Source: Dehalococcoidia bacterium (GTDB taxonomy: Bacteria > Chloroflexota > Dehalococcoidia > Lucifugimonadales > Lucifugimonadaceae). Taken from it: a DNA stretch of 64,000 nucleotides. The position numbers were made by a program, and so were the translations under genes. Positions 18,062 to 27,786 of the stretch are shown piece by piece (position 1 is the stretch's first letter; the number at the start of each line of letters is the position of its first letter). Under the pieces are notes generated by a model. It was given only the letters and a program-made list of their open reading frames with translations, made no database searches and was not told the DNA's origin. The stretch covers positions 1 through 64,000 of the forward strand of contig JAKUNJ010000006.1 of the NCBI GenBank assembly GCA_022451965.1, written 5' to 3'.

Positions 18062-18535
18062 TTATGAATTCTTTGCAGCCTTCTGAACTGCTTTAATTAT
18101 ATTTTCGTAACCTGTACATCGGCATAGATTGCCTGCAAGCCAATGTCTAATTCTTTCTTCACTAGGATCAGGTTCATTATCTAGCAATCCCTTTGCAGCT
18201 ACTAAAAATCCAGGAGTACAAATTCCACACTGCAAAGCAGCTTCTTCTAGAAAAGCTTGTTGCAGAGGATGTAACCCTTCAGGTGTAGCCATTCCTTCAA
18301 CTGTTTCAATATTTTGTCCATCAACTTCAGCTGCAAGCACTAAGCATGAATCAACGATTCTATCGTTTACTGATACTGTACATGCACCACAGTTACCATC
18401 CAAACATCCTTCTTTACTACCTGTAAGACCTACGATTTCTCTAAGTGCATCTAACAAGCTAACGTATGGATCAGTGAGAAATTCTTCGGGTCTACCATTT
18501 ATAGTAGTTTTAACATGAATCTTTTCAGTGGCCAT
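18062..18535 (-). CDS. 2Fe-2S subunit of molybdenum hydroxylase (CoxS-like)
   Basis: The 157-residue protein has both clusters of the family. The plant-type ferredoxin cluster is seen in GSKEGCLDGNCGACTV with a fourth Cys in DSCLVL. The second, all-helical cluster is seen in LQCGICTPG and LAGNLCRCTGYENI. It carries electrons from the molybdopterin site to the FAD subunit. It lies 1 nt after the FAD subunit gene and before the first large subunit. Length fits the separate small subunits of CoxS/NdhS/QorS-type enzymes. Confidence 0.95.
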   Translation of the reverse strand: MATEKIHVKTTINGRPEEFLTDPYVSLLDALREIVGLTGSKEGCLDGNCGACTVSVNDRIVDSCLVLAAEVDGQNIETVEGMATPEGLHPLQQAFLEEAALQCGICTPGFLVAAKGLLDNEPDPSEERIRHWLAGNLCRCTGYENIIKAVQKAAKNS

Positions 18536-18536
18536 T

Positions 18537-19406
18537 CTATCCTCCTATTCTTTCTAGTGACTTAGTTAGAGTTCTTTTAGTTAGAACTTCAACCAAATGT
18601 TGTCTTTGTTCAACTGTACCTCTCATATCTTCAATAGGAGAACATTCAGTTTTAGCAATACTTGCAGCTTCACTGAAAGATGACTCATTAGCATCTTTTC
18701 CTATTAATGACTCAGAGGCTTTTTTTGCAAATACTGGAGTTGGACCAACTGAAGCTAATGCTATTCTTGCATCCTTAATCTTTCCATCTGACCCTAATAA
18801 AATACTTGATCCGACGGCTGCCACTGCAATGTCCATTTCGTTTCTTGGTATAAATCTTTCATAAGCAGAACCGAAGTTTTCTCCTTGATTAGGTATATCT
18901 ATTGAAACTAACATTTCACCCTTACCTAGTGCATTAGCTCCAGGTCCTGTACAAAATTCTTCAACAGGAATATCTCTTCCACCAGAAGGCCCTTCAACAT
19001 GTGCAACAGCTGAATGAACTATTAGTGGGCAAATACCATCAGCAGATGGGGTTGAATTACATAAATTTCCTCCGAATCCTGATCTAGACTGAATTTGTAT
19101 GCCTCCAATTAATGAAGCGGCATCTATTAATCCCGGGAATAATTCACTAATTTCTTTATCTTCGTAAAGCATATGACAAGGGACAGCTCCACCAATTTTT
19201 AAGTTATCTTTGCTATTTTTTACCTCAGTCAATTCAGGTATCTTTTTTACATCAACTACAACATCTAAATCAAATCGTCCGCCTCTTACTTGAACCAATA
19301 GATCTGTTCCCCCTGCCATTGGCCTAGCTTTATCTCCATGTTTAGTTAATATCTCCACAGCCTCTTCCACTGTTGAGGGTGCAGCATATGCAAATGGTTG
19401 CATCAT
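18537..19406 (-). CDS. FAD-binding subunit of molybdenum hydroxylase (CoxM-like)
   Basis: The 289-residue protein shows the FAD-binding motif AGGTDLLVQVRGG at about 32-44, FGGNLCNSTPSADG near 112-125 and the C-terminal CO-dehydrogenase flavoprotein domain (ARIALASVGPTPVFAKKA). It accepts electrons from the 2Fe-2S subunit and passes them to the respiratory chain or another acceptor. It is the first gene of the M-S-L-L operon; the promoter should lie in the 99-bp gap 19407-19505, where I see pyrimidine-rich sequence and the hairpin at 19457 but no clear promoter boxes. Confidence 0.92.
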   Translation of the reverse strand: MMQPFAYAAPSTVEEAVEILTKHGDKARPMAGGTDLLVQVRGGRFDLDVVVDVKKIPELTEVKNSKDNLKIGGAVPCHMLYEDKEISELFPGLIDAASLIGGIQIQSRSGFGGNLCNSTPSADGICPLIVHSAVAHVEGPSGGRDIPVEEFCTGPGANALGKGEMLVSIDIPNQGENFGSAYERFIPRNEMDIAVAAVGSSILLGSDGKIKDARIALASVGPTPVFAKKASESLIGKDANESSFSEAASIAKTECSPIEDMRGTVEQRQHLVEVLTKRTLTKSLERIGG

Positions 19407-19456
19407 GACTCCTTTCGAGTTTTATCTCTAGTTTATCTCTTTCTTCTTCTTATTAT

Positions 19457-19493
19457 TTTATAACTCTTTACTCAAGAATCAAAGAGTTATAAA
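19457..19493 (-). terminator. 13-bp perfect hairpin after the MFS gene
   Basis: TTTATAACTCTTT (19457-19469) and AAAGAGTTATAAA (19481-19493) form a perfect stem with an 11-nt loop, 12 bp past the stop codon of the MFS gene. On the minus strand no run of Us follows, so termination strength is uncertain. It separates the MFS/acyl-CoA dehydrogenase transcript from the molybdenum hydroxylase operon. Confidence 0.5.
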
Positions 19494-19505
19494 AATTTTT
19501 TAAGG

Positions 19506-20741
19506 TTATTTAACTTTTCCTACTCTATTTAAAGAGCCAATCAAGAGTAATGCTCCCATAGCAATAATAATAAAACTCGTAAATCCTATAAACATAAAAG
19601 TGAAAGATATTGATATAAATTCTCCTAAATAACCTACTAATATTGCACCCAAAGCTACTGAACCCCAACTAAGTTGGCTAATACTCATTACCCTTCCTCT
19701 AAACTTTTCTTCAACATTTGATTGGATTATAGTTGAACTCATAGTATTAAATATTACTTTTGAAAATGAAAGTAAGGAAAATATTATAAATACGTTCTTT
19801 ATACCAAAGCTTGTACCCAAAAGTATAAGAGAAATAGATAAGATTATTCCAAATAAAAAATAGAATATATACATATTTATTTTTTGGCCAAAAATAATCA
19901 AAAAAGTCGTTGATAATAAGCCTGAAATACCTCCAAATAGTAGTAGCTGTCCGTAGGTTTCAGAATTCCCATCTAATAAATCTGTCGTAAGCGCGGGTAG
20001 GAGGACTTCATTTGACCCAGCAGTTATGCCAACTAGTAAACCAATTAATGTTATGTTTCTTATAGTTTTGTTAGAAAATAAATATTTTGCCCCAGATATA
20101 AGATCATTTTTTATGCTTTGTCGACCCATATCTTTAGGTACGAAATGTAGAGAAGAATCCATTTTTAATAAAGTGATGAAAGTTAATATATAAGAGCTAC
20201 CAATTATAAAAAAAAGTCCTTCTAGCCCTAGCTTCATAACAATTGGATGAAATAGAGAAGGACCAATTATTCCCGATACCCCAAATACTATTGAGTACAT
20301 AGATATACCTACTGCAAGAGATTCTTTTTTTACTAATTTTGCAATCATGGATGCTCTTGATGGAATATCTATTGCTAGTAAGCAACCTGTAAAAAAACTA
20401 ATAATAATCAAAATCAGTGGATTCATCAGATTTATAAAAATTATTATCCCTGTTAGAACGGTTAAGATAGCAAAAAAGAATCTAGTAGTTTGAAGAATTC
20501 TTAATCTATTATATTTGTCTGCTATTACTCCGCCAAAAATACTAAATAGTAATACAGGGGTTAAATTTGCACTTGATACTAGGCCTAGTAGCGCTTCTGA
20601 ATCTGTCATGGTTCTCATTAGCCAAAGTCTTCCATAAATTAATGCCCACATTCCTATATTTGAAAATAATGCAGCTACCCAAAATAAAGAATATTCTCTA
20701 GAAAAAAATAATTCTACAAAAGGTTGATCTCTAATTATCAT
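19506..20741 (-). CDS. major facilitator superfamily transporter, MFS_3-like
   Basis: The 411-residue protein is very hydrophobic, with about 12 predicted membrane segments. It begins with the layout of the MFS_3/enterobactin-exporter group (FFSREYSLFWVAALFSNIGMW). The loop between segments 2 and 3 has GGVIADKYNRLR, the MFS motif A, and a second copy-like loop FRGRVMSISQ lies in the second half. It is probably a proton-driven exporter of small molecules; the substrate is unknown. Its start overlaps the end of the upstream acyl-CoA dehydrogenase by 11 nt, suggesting it may export or import the compound handled by those enzymes. Confidence 0.85.
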   Translation of the reverse strand: MIIRDQPFVELFFSREYSLFWVAALFSNIGMWALIYGRLWLMRTMTDSEALLGLVSSANLTPVLLFSIFGGVIADKYNRLRILQTTRFFFAILTVLTGIIIFINLMNPLILIIISFFTGCLLAIDIPSRASMIAKLVKKESLAVGISMYSIVFGVSGIIGPSLFHPIVMKLGLEGLFFIIGSSYILTFITLLKMDSSLHFVPKDMGRQSIKNDLISGAKYLFSNKTIRNITLIGLLVGITAGSNEVLLPALTTDLLDGNSETYGQLLLFGGISGLLSTTFLIIFGQKINMYIFYFLFGIILSISLILLGTSFGIKNVFIIFSLLSFSKVIFNTMSSTIIQSNVEEKFRGRVMSISQLSWGSVALGAILVGYLGEFISISFTFMFIGFTSFIIIAMGALLLIGSLNRVGKVK

Positions 20742-21819
20742 CTGGGTAAAGTCTTTTAGAGTGAAACTCTAAATCACCACCTAAGCTTTTGTTAATTAGG
20801 ATTTTTTTTGTAAGTAAGTGTAAACCATAATCCCAAGTGAAACCAATAGCACCATGAAGTTGATGGGATAACCATGATAATTTATCTAGTTCGGTGTCAC
20901 ATTTGATTTTTGTCATAGATACTTTTTTTGAAAATTCCTTGGTATCTATGTTTTTTGATGTATTTCTAATTAATTCTCTAGTTTCATTAATTGAAATAAA
21001 TATTTCTGAGCATTTATGTTGTAATGATTGGAATCCACCTATTTTTTTACCAAATGCCTCTCTGTTAGATATATATTCAATAGTTTTATCGAATATTTTT
21101 TGACTTAAACCTATTGATTCTGAGCATTGAGCAAGGAGTGATAAATTAAAAATTTGTTCTAAGATTTGTTCAGAGACATCGAAATCAATGATATGTTTTT
21201 TTTCTACTTCGTAATCATTGAAAACCAATTCAACAACTTTGTCTCCTATAAGACTTATTTTTTCATTTCTGGGAATTAATAAATTATTTGGAATAATAAA
21301 TAACTTAATTTTGCTATTATTTTTTCCTACGATAATTGTATCTGTAGAATCATTAAAAAATTCTAAATTTACAATTTTTCCACTTAATATAAAATCATTA
21401 TCTTTCATTTGAAAATTAATAAATTTCTTTGATTCAAACTGATTTGATATAGAGCTGGTGATAATTTTTTTAGATGAAGATAGTTTTTCGATTAGTTTTG
21501 AAGAATTTTGTTTGTCAATATTTTGAAGATTAAAAATACCTGAAATCAAGTTATTTATGATTGGTCCATTACATAGATAATATCCCCATTTTTCCATAAA
21601 TAGGCAAAAGTCAAAAAAATCTAATCCAAATCCTCCGAATTTTTCATCTGTTAGCATACCTAAATAACCTAATTTTGAAACATCTTCATAACCATATCGA
21701 TATTCATTTAAATTTTCAGCTTTTTGATTCAATTTTCTAAAGTCTACTTTGTCAGAAAATGCATTATCTAATGATTCTAAAATCATTTTTTGTGACTCAT
21801 TTATATTGAAATCTATCAT
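20731..21819 (-). CDS. acyl-CoA dehydrogenase, partner-subunit type
   Basis: The 362-residue protein has the acyl-CoA dehydrogenase fold: EDVSKLGYLGMLTDEKFGG near the N-terminus, REAFGKKIGGFQSLQHK around 250 and SWLSHQLHGAIGFTWDYGLH near 315-334. The last motif is typical of the FadE28-like half of heteromeric dehydrogenases such as mycobacterial ChsE1-ChsE2. The two dehydrogenase genes overlap by 4 nt, which fits a heteromeric enzyme. Such enzymes oxidise acyl-CoA with bulky ring or branched groups and donate electrons to ETF. The actual substrate is not known. Confidence 0.85.
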   Translation of the reverse strand: MIDFNINESQKMILESLDNAFSDKVDFRKLNQKAENLNEYRYGYEDVSKLGYLGMLTDEKFGGFGLDFFDFCLFMEKWGYYLCNGPIINNLISGIFNLQNIDKQNSSKLIEKLSSSKKIITSSISNQFESKKFINFQMKDNDFILSGKIVNLEFFNDSTDTIIVGKNNSKIKLFIIPNNLLIPRNEKISLIGDKVVELVFNDYEVEKKHIIDFDVSEQILEQIFNLSLLAQCSESIGLSQKIFDKTIEYISNREAFGKKIGGFQSLQHKCSEIFISINETRELIRNTSKNIDTKEFSKKVSMTKIKCDTELDKLSWLSHQLHGAIGFTWDYGLHLLTKKILINKSLGGDLEFHSKRLYPDDN

Positions 21820-22970
21820 CTTGGTAGTCCTAATCCTCTTTGAGCGATTATATTTTTTTGAATTTCATTAGTTCCTCCAAGAATACCTCCTGAAACAAAA
21901 AAGAATCTATTTTTTATTATTCTTTCTGCAAATAAATCATTATTTTTAGTATCAAGAAAAATAGATTTGGATTTCAATAACTTGAATGCGTAATCATGAA
22001 TATCAATATTTATTTCGGTTGCTAATATTTTGCTCATTGATGGTTCCATATGAATTTCGTTGCTTTGTTCTTTGATCCACAAGGCTTTATAGGTCATTAT
22101 TTTCGCAGACTCTAAATTAGCCCTTAGTATTGCTAAGTTATTTTTAATTTCAGGATTTTCTATAAGATTATTTTTATAGCAATAATCTACAAGATCATCT
22201 AGGCATCTTTCAGCCCATCCAATGTAATCAATTCCAGATCTTTCAAAATTTAACAAATCTAGAGCAATCATCCATCCATCATGTAATTTACCGATAACAT
22301 TATCTGCTGAAACTTTTACCCCTTTAAAAACGACTTCATTAAACGAAGATTTACCAGAGATATTCTTGATGGGGTTAACTTTTATTCCAGGGTCGTTCAT
22401 ATCTAATAAAAGTAATGATAGCCCTTTATGTCTTTTAGTATCTGGTTGAGTTCTAATTAATATGAACATTCTATTTGCTCGATGGGCGAGTGTGGTCCAA
22501 ATTTTAGATCCATTAATAGTAATGGTATTTGACTCTTCATCATAATCACCTTTGGTTGTTATTGATGCTAAATCTGATCCTGAATTAGGTTCAGAATAAC
22601 CTTGACACCATTGGGACTTACCCGATGTTATTTCTGTAAGAAATTTTTTCTTTTGATATTCAGAGCCATATTTCAATATCGTGGGCCCAATCATTCTAAC
22701 GCCAAATCTATCATTGCCAGGAGCCATCCTATATGCCATTGTTTCTGAAAGTATTATTGACTTAGAAAAATCATCACCTAATCCACCATACTCTTTTGGC
22801 CAAGAAGGTGCTATCCATTTTTTTTTAGATAATGCATTCTTAATTTTATTAGATATATCCCAATGGCTATCTAAACTTTCATCAGGATAATTTTGCCAAT
22901 TATTAGGCAAAAAGTTATCTAGCAAAGAGTTTAATTCTTTTTTGAATGATAAATCTTCTTCTGAAAACAT
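21816..22970 (-). CDS. acyl-CoA dehydrogenase, FadE29-like subunit
   Basis: The 384-residue protein has WIAPSWPKEYGGLG, QGYSEPNSGSDLASITTKG (FAD/substrate region), IWTTLAHRANRMF and the C-terminal GGTNEIQKNIIAQRGLGLPR-like end. The Glu of the classical C-terminal YEG motif is replaced by Gly (LGGTNEIQ), as in dehydrogenases that take their base from another helix. It overlaps the second dehydrogenase gene and likely forms a heteromer with it. An XRE regulator gene lies 38 nt upstream in the same direction and may control the set. Confidence 0.87.
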   Translation of the reverse strand: MFSEEDLSFKKELNSLLDNFLPNNWQNYPDESLDSHWDISNKIKNALSKKKWIAPSWPKEYGGLGDDFSKSIILSETMAYRMAPGNDRFGVRMIGPTILKYGSEYQKKKFLTEITSGKSQWCQGYSEPNSGSDLASITTKGDYDEESNTITINGSKIWTTLAHRANRMFILIRTQPDTKRHKGLSLLLLDMNDPGIKVNPIKNISGKSSFNEVVFKGVKVSADNVIGKLHDGWMIALDLLNFERSGIDYIGWAERCLDDLVDYCYKNNLIENPEIKNNLAILRANLESAKIMTYKALWIKEQSNEIHMEPSMSKILATEINIDIHDYAFKLLKSKSIFLDTKNNDLFAERIIKNRFFFVSGGILGGTNEIQKNIIAQRGLGLPR

Positions 22971-23008
22971 TGAAATTCGAAATTATATTAAAATATTCTA
23001 ATTATACT

Positions 23009-23401
23009 TTAAATTGGTATTTCATTATTCCTTTTTTCAAATTCGTCTATAGAATTTAGACGCTTAATTTTTTGCCTCGAAGCTAAATTTGATTTTATGA
23101 TATTTTTTTCATCCTCAGACTTAGCGGATTCAAATCCAAATCTCTCGAAAGATAGTTGTGATTTTTTCTTTGGGTATTTTTGAAATGGGAACCCAGCAGT
23201 TCTTCCCAAAAGATTAAGGAGAGTTATAGATGCTCCTCTTGGTTTGTATTGACCTTGTTCCCATTCACTAATAGTTTGCTGCCTTACACCTAATTCATTG
23301 GCAAGCTTTGTCTGAGAGTTTCCAATATGATCTCTGAGTGCAAGAACTGTTTCAGAATTCCACTCAAAATTATTAATTTTATTGATGTTATTTATAACCA
23401 T
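23009..23401 (-). CDS. XRE-family helix-turn-helix regulator
   Basis: The 130-residue protein has a Cro/CI-type helix-turn-helix at about residues 20-65: ALRDHIGNSQTKLANELGVR followed by QQTISEWEQGQYKPRG. The C-terminal half is basic and has no recognised sensor domain. It is the first gene ahead of the acyl-CoA dehydrogenase pair and MFS transporter, and it is divergent from the large DUF2298 gene. The 200-bp divergent region holds an inverted repeat at 23526-23559 that could be its operator. Confidence 0.8.
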   Translation of the reverse strand: MVINNINKINNFEWNSETVLALRDHIGNSQTKLANELGVRQQTISEWEQGQYKPRGASITLLNLLGRTAGFPFQKYPKKKSQLSFERFGFESAKSEDEKNIIKSNLASRQKIKRLNSIDEFEKRNNEIPI

Positions 23402-23525
23402 AGAAAAAGGTTATTTTAATTTTTTTATCATCGCATAGGATTTTTTAATCGAATTTTTATAACTTTAGAAATTAAAGAAATTTAATTTTAGCCAATTTTT
23501 GAATAACGTTAGAGATAGTTTAGTT

Positions 23526-23559
23526 TGTCATAAATGAATAAATATTTTTTCTTATGACA
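23526..23559. promoter_or_regulatory. inverted repeat in divergent XRE/DUF2298 promoter region
   Basis: TGTCATAA (23526-23533) and TTATGACA (23552-23559) are perfect inverted copies separated by 18 bp. They lie between the XRE regulator and the DUF2298 gene, 43 bp before the start of the latter. Half-sites on roughly successive helical turns suit an operator or a leader hairpin. The function is a guess from position. Confidence 0.3.
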
Positions 23560-23601
23560 TAAAATAATTATGATAGATGTTTCATCAGCAAAAAATATTT
23601 T

Positions 23602-26600
23602 ATGAATCTTTTATATAAGAATAAATTTTATACTAATTATTATTTCGGATTGTTATTATTATTTTTATTTTCTTTTTTTATAAGAATAATAGGTCTAAAT
23701 TGGGATGATGGGTTTCTTTTTCATCCTGATGAAAGAGCAATTCTTATGCATACATACGAGATTAGTTTCTCTTCTTTATCAAGGGGATTTGAAATTTTTG
23801 ATGCAAGTAAAAGTTCTATAAATCCTCAATGGTTTAATTATGGTTCGTTACCTATATATTTCTTAAAATTATCTTCAATACTTATAGGTTTTTTTTATAA
23901 CTTAGATATTTATGAACTAAGATATCCTGGTAGACTTTTTTCCATAATTATAGATTCATTATCAGTTGTTTTTATAACAATTTTATCTAGTTTTTTTGTT
24001 GGTAGAAAATGGAGCTTTTTATCAGGAATATTTCTTACTTTTTCAGTAATAAATATTCAAAATAGTCATTTTTATACTACTGATATTTTTATTACATTTT
24101 TCATAATTATTTTGATTATCACAAGTTATAAGAATATTGAAAATCCAACAACTAAGATATCAATTTTTCTTGCCCTATTTTTTTCAATGGGTTTGGCTTT
24201 CAAATTTTCTTTTTTACCATCTATTATTCCAATATTTTTTTCTTATTTTTTTGTTTACAGGTCAAATTATCTTTCTAGATATGAATTCCTAAAATTATTA
24301 TTAATTTTCTTTTTTTCTGTAATATGCTTTTTGGCTATTTTTCAACCTTATATGTTTTTGGATTACTCTACCTATATTTCTCATATCTTAGAACAATCTA
24401 AGATGGTAAGAGGTATTTATGATTTTCCTTACACAAGGCAATACGAAAATACTTGGAATTATGTTTATCAATTTGATCAATTATTTAAATGGGGACTAGG
24501 ACCTATACTTGGAACTATTTGTTATTTAGGATTTATTTATTTTATTTTTTATACTTACAAATATAAATCCAAATTAGGTTTCATGATCCTGTTATGGGTT
24601 ATTATTTATGTAATTATAAATGGCAACTTTCAGGTGAAATTTATGAGATACTTTTTACCTGTAGTTCCTTTTTTAGTTCTTTTTGGAACGGTTTTATTAA
24701 GAGACCTAAATAAAAAAATATTACAATTCTCAAAAAAATATTTTTACGTAAGATATTTATTGTTATTGTTGTTACTGGTTCCAATAATTCACTTCTCAAT
24801 CTCATTTATAAATGGAATATACCTTACTGATCATCCAGCTGTTTTAGCATCTAAGTGGTTAGAGGAAAATAATAGCTCTAAAATTTCTGTAGTTCAGGAC
24901 CATTGGGAAGAATCTATTCCAAACTCTTCAAAAATAAATTTAGTTCACGAACGTTTGGAGTTATATAATATGGATTCTGAAGATAAGTTCGATAAAATTT
25001 TTTCAAATTTATCATCAGCAGATTATTATGTTATTTTTTCAAATAGGCTATATGGAACAATTCCTCGTTTAGAAGAAAGATATCCTGCCTCTTATTTATT
25101 TTATGAAAAATTATTTGATGGATCTTTAGGTTTTGAAATAGTTAATTTTCAAAAACAATCTATGAATTGGTTATCTATAAATTATTCAGAAAATTATTTT
25201 GAAAGGATAAATATTATTAAGCCTGAAAAAATTTCAAATTATGAGGATAAATTCCTAATAAATATAGATTTAGGATTTTCAGATGAAAGTTTTTCTGTTT
25301 ATGACCATCCAAATGTGATAATTTTCAAAAATAATAAAAATTATACTAAGGAACAGCTATTTGAAATCTCCAATATTACAAATTCAAATGATAACTTCCA
25401 ATTTAATTTTTTCTCTGAGGATTATTATAAAAAATACCCCAAAAATAATTCAATAAATGAAAAAAATATATTTAATTCCCAAATGTATCAAGATGGTAAT
25501 ACGGATATATTAAAGGTTATTTCATGGATAGTTATAATTAGTTTACTGGGATACTTGTCTGTGCCTATTTTTTATAAGTTATTTATAAATTTTCCGGATT
25601 TTGGTTTTTCTTTTTATAAATTTTTTGGATTACTATCTTTTTCTTACATTATTTGGATTCTTACATCCTATGATTTTATAGATTTTAAGCTTACTGATAT
25701 TTTATTTGTATTAATGATTACATTTGTAATTTCTTTTTTCATTTATTTTAGAAATAAGCAAGAAATTAATTTTTATATAAAAAGATCCTATAAACAAATT
25801 CTTACAGTAGAGTTATTATTCTTATTATTAATTTCCTTAGGAATAATAATAAGAATCCTAAATCCTGATCTTTGGCATCCTCATAGAGGAGGTGAGAAGC
25901 CAATGGACTTAGCTTATTTGAATGCTATTGTAAGATCTTTTGATATGCCTCCTTTTGATCCATGGTTTTCAGGCTACTCCTTAAATTATTACTACTTTGG
26001 ACAATTTATTGTTTCAGTCTTAGTTAAATTAACAGGAATACCAACTAATATTAGCTACAATTTAGCTATTCCAACTTTTTTTGCTTATACAGGTTCAATT
26101 ATTTTTGGATTTTCTTCAGGTTTTGTATATCTTTACAAAAAAGCAAGGGGTATAGATGCTAATTGGTTTAAGACTCCTCTATATATTGGATTCTTTGCTC
26201 TTTTTTCTGTTCTTATCTTTGGAAATATTGATGGATTAATTCAGCTAATAAATATAATTTTTGATAGACAAGATTTCTTTGACTATTGGAGAAGTACTAG
26301 AATAATTTCTATGAATTCTTCTGGATTAGAAATAAATGAATTTCCTTTTTTTACATTTTTATTTGCAGATTTACATGCTCATTTGCTTAGTATACCTTTG
26401 TTAATTTCATTAATTACAGTTTCATTTATTTTTTATTATGAGTTTTTTAATAATAATTATGTGTATAAAAATTTAATCATTCTAAGTTACTTAGCTCTAA
26501 TAACCGGATCAATTCAAGCAACAAATACTTGGGATTATCCAATTTCAATTACAATTGTTTTCATTTCTATAATATTTTCAACTTTATTTTCAGGAGCCCA

Positions 26601-27786
26601 GAAACTAGAAAAGTTTAGGTTTCTTGTTATTTATGGATCATTTTACTTTTTTATGACTAAAATACTTTTTTATGATTTTGAGAAAAATTTTATTATGCCA
26701 AATTTAGGTATTTCTTTTTCAAGCTGGCAAACACCAATTTTTTCAATATTTCAAATATCATATTTGCCTATAATTATAATATTTTTATTCTCTTTTATTT
26801 ATCTAAAGAATTTATTTGGTAAGAGAATATTTTTTCCTAAAATAAACTTAAAATTTTTAAGATATAAAATTTTAGCTCTGTCTATTATTTTTATTCTATA
26901 TTTTTCAATACTAATTATTCTTCAGCTTTTTACAATTCTGCTTTTTTCAATTTTAATTGTTTTCATTCTATCGATTGCAGTAATAAAGCTGGTTTTATTT
27001 GAAGGCGATTCAAAGTTATTTCTCTGGATAAGTTTGTTGATTTTTCTAGGATTATCTTTACCAATATTTACAGATATTTTTGTTATTAATGATGATATCA
27101 ATAGGATGAATACTGTATTTAAGTTTCATTTCCAGTCTTGGATACTACTTAACTTAGGAGTATCTTTACTAATTCCTATTATTTTTCAGGAAATAGATAA
27201 AAAAGTAATTAAGAGTCTAACTTTATCACTTATTTCTGTTCTAGTTTTTGTAGGAATGATTTATCCTATTTATTCAATTAGGCCAAGAATTTTAGATAGA
27301 TTTAATAATGATTATAAGGGTCTTGATGGAATAGATTATATGAAGACTTCTACTTACTTGCAAACTGGAAGTTCAATAGATTTATCTAGCACATATTTTG
27401 CTACACAATGGATTAATAATAATGTTCAAGGTAATCCAATAATTATAGAAGCTTCTAAGGATCTATATACCTGGTCCTCGAATATATCTATAAATACAGG
27501 ACTCCCTTCTGTTTTAGGTTGGGATTGGCATCAAAAACAACAAAGATCCTTAAGTCCTGATATGGTAAATTTAAGAAAAAAGCAGATTGATGAATTTTAT
27601 TCAACAAATTCCTTACAATACTTAGAAGACTTTTTAGATTATTACTCAGTAGAACTGATCATATTTGGACCTATTGAAAGAATACATTATCCAGATTTCA
27701 ACATAAGATTTAATCAAAATATGAAGAATAAAATTAATGAAATTTATAACAGTAGTGATTATATAATTTATGAATATAAACAATAA
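23602..27786 (+). CDS. giant membrane protein: GT39-like N-terminal half fused to DUF2298
   Basis: The 1394-residue protein has two polytopic halves. Residues 1 to about 560 resemble GT-C glycosyltransferases of the ArnT/PMT (GT39) type, with an early luminal loop LNWDDGFLFHPDERAI containing the acidic residues expected to bind the metal or polyprenyl phosphate. From about 740 the sequence matches the Chlor_Arch_YYY family (DUF2298): NPDLWHPHRGGEKPMDLAYL, FDPWFSGYSLNYYYFGQFIV and LFADLHAHLLSIP. About 25 membrane segments are likely. DUF2298 proteins are found mainly in Chloroflexi and archaea and are thought to be GT-C-like. The probable role is transfer of sugars from lipid carriers to envelope molecules. 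Confidence 0.8.
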   Translation: MNLLYKNKFYTNYYFGLLLLFLFSFFIRIIGLNWDDGFLFHPDERAILMHTYEISFSSLSRGFEIFDASKSSINPQWFNYGSLPIYFLKLSSILIGFFYNLDIYELRYPGRLFSIIIDSLSVVFITILSSFFVGRKWSFLSGIFLTFSVINIQNSHFYTTDIFITFFIIILIITSYKNIENPTTKISIFLALFFSMGLAFKFSFLPSIIPIFFSYFFVYRSNYLSRYEFLKLLLIFFFSVICFLAIFQPYMFLDYSTYISHILEQSKMVRGIYDFPYTRQYENTWNYVYQFDQLFKWGLGPILGTICYLGFIYFIFYTYKYKSKLGFMILLWVIIYVIINGNFQVKFMRYFLPVVPFLVLFGTVLLRDLNKKILQFSKKYFYVRYLLLLLLLVPIIHFSISFINGIYLTDHPAVLASKWLEENNSSKISVVQDHWEESIPNSSKINLVHERLELYNMDSEDKFDKIFSNLSSADYYVIFSNRLYGTIPRLEERYPASYLFYEKLFDGSLGFEIVNFQKQSMNWLSINYSENYFERINIIKPEKISNYEDKFLINIDLGFSDESFSVYDHPNVIIFKNNKNYTKEQLFEISNITNSNDNFQFNFFSEDYYKKYPKNNSINEKNIFNSQMYQDGNTDILKVISWIVIISLLGYLSVPIFYKLFINFPDFGFSFYKFFGLLSFSYIIWILTSYDFIDFKLTDILFVLMITFVISFFIYFRNKQEINFYIKRSYKQILTVELLFLLLISLGIIIRILNPDLWHPHRGGEKPMDLAYLNAIVRSFDMPPFDPWFSGYSLNYYYFGQFIVSVLVKLTGIPTNISYNLAIPTFFAYTGSIIFGFSSGFVYLYKKARGIDANWFKTPLYIGFFALFSVLIFGNIDGLIQLINIIFDRQDFFDYWRSTRIISMNSSGLEINEFPFFTFLFADLHAHLLSIPLLISLITVSFIFYYEFFNNNYVYKNLIILSYLALITGSIQATNTWDYPISITIVFISIIFSTLFSGAQKLEKFRFLVIYGSFYFFMTKILFYDFEKNFIMPNLGISFSSWQTPIFSIFQISYLPIIIIFLFSFIYLKNLFGKRIFFPKINLKFLRYKILALSIIFILYFSILIILQLFTILLFSILIVFILSIAVIKLVLFEGDSKLFLWISLLIFLGLSLPIFTDIFVINDDINRMNTVFKFHFQSWILLNLGVSLLIPIIFQEIDKKVIKSLTLSLISVLVFVGMIYPIYSIRPRILDRFNNDYKGLDGIDYMKTSTYLQTGSSIDLSSTYFATQWINNNVQGNPIIIEASKDLYTWSSNISINTGLPSVLGWDWHQKQQRSLSPDMVNLRKKQIDEFYSTNSLQYLEDFLDYYSVELIIFGPIERIHYPDFNIRFNQNMKNKINEIYNSSDYIIYEYKQ

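Noticed and set aside
13407-19406. Aerobic CO dehydrogenase (coxMSL) identity for the molybdenum hydroxylase
   Set aside because: The active-site loop is AYRAPGSPQ, not AYxCSFR of form I CoxL, so CO oxidation cannot be claimed.
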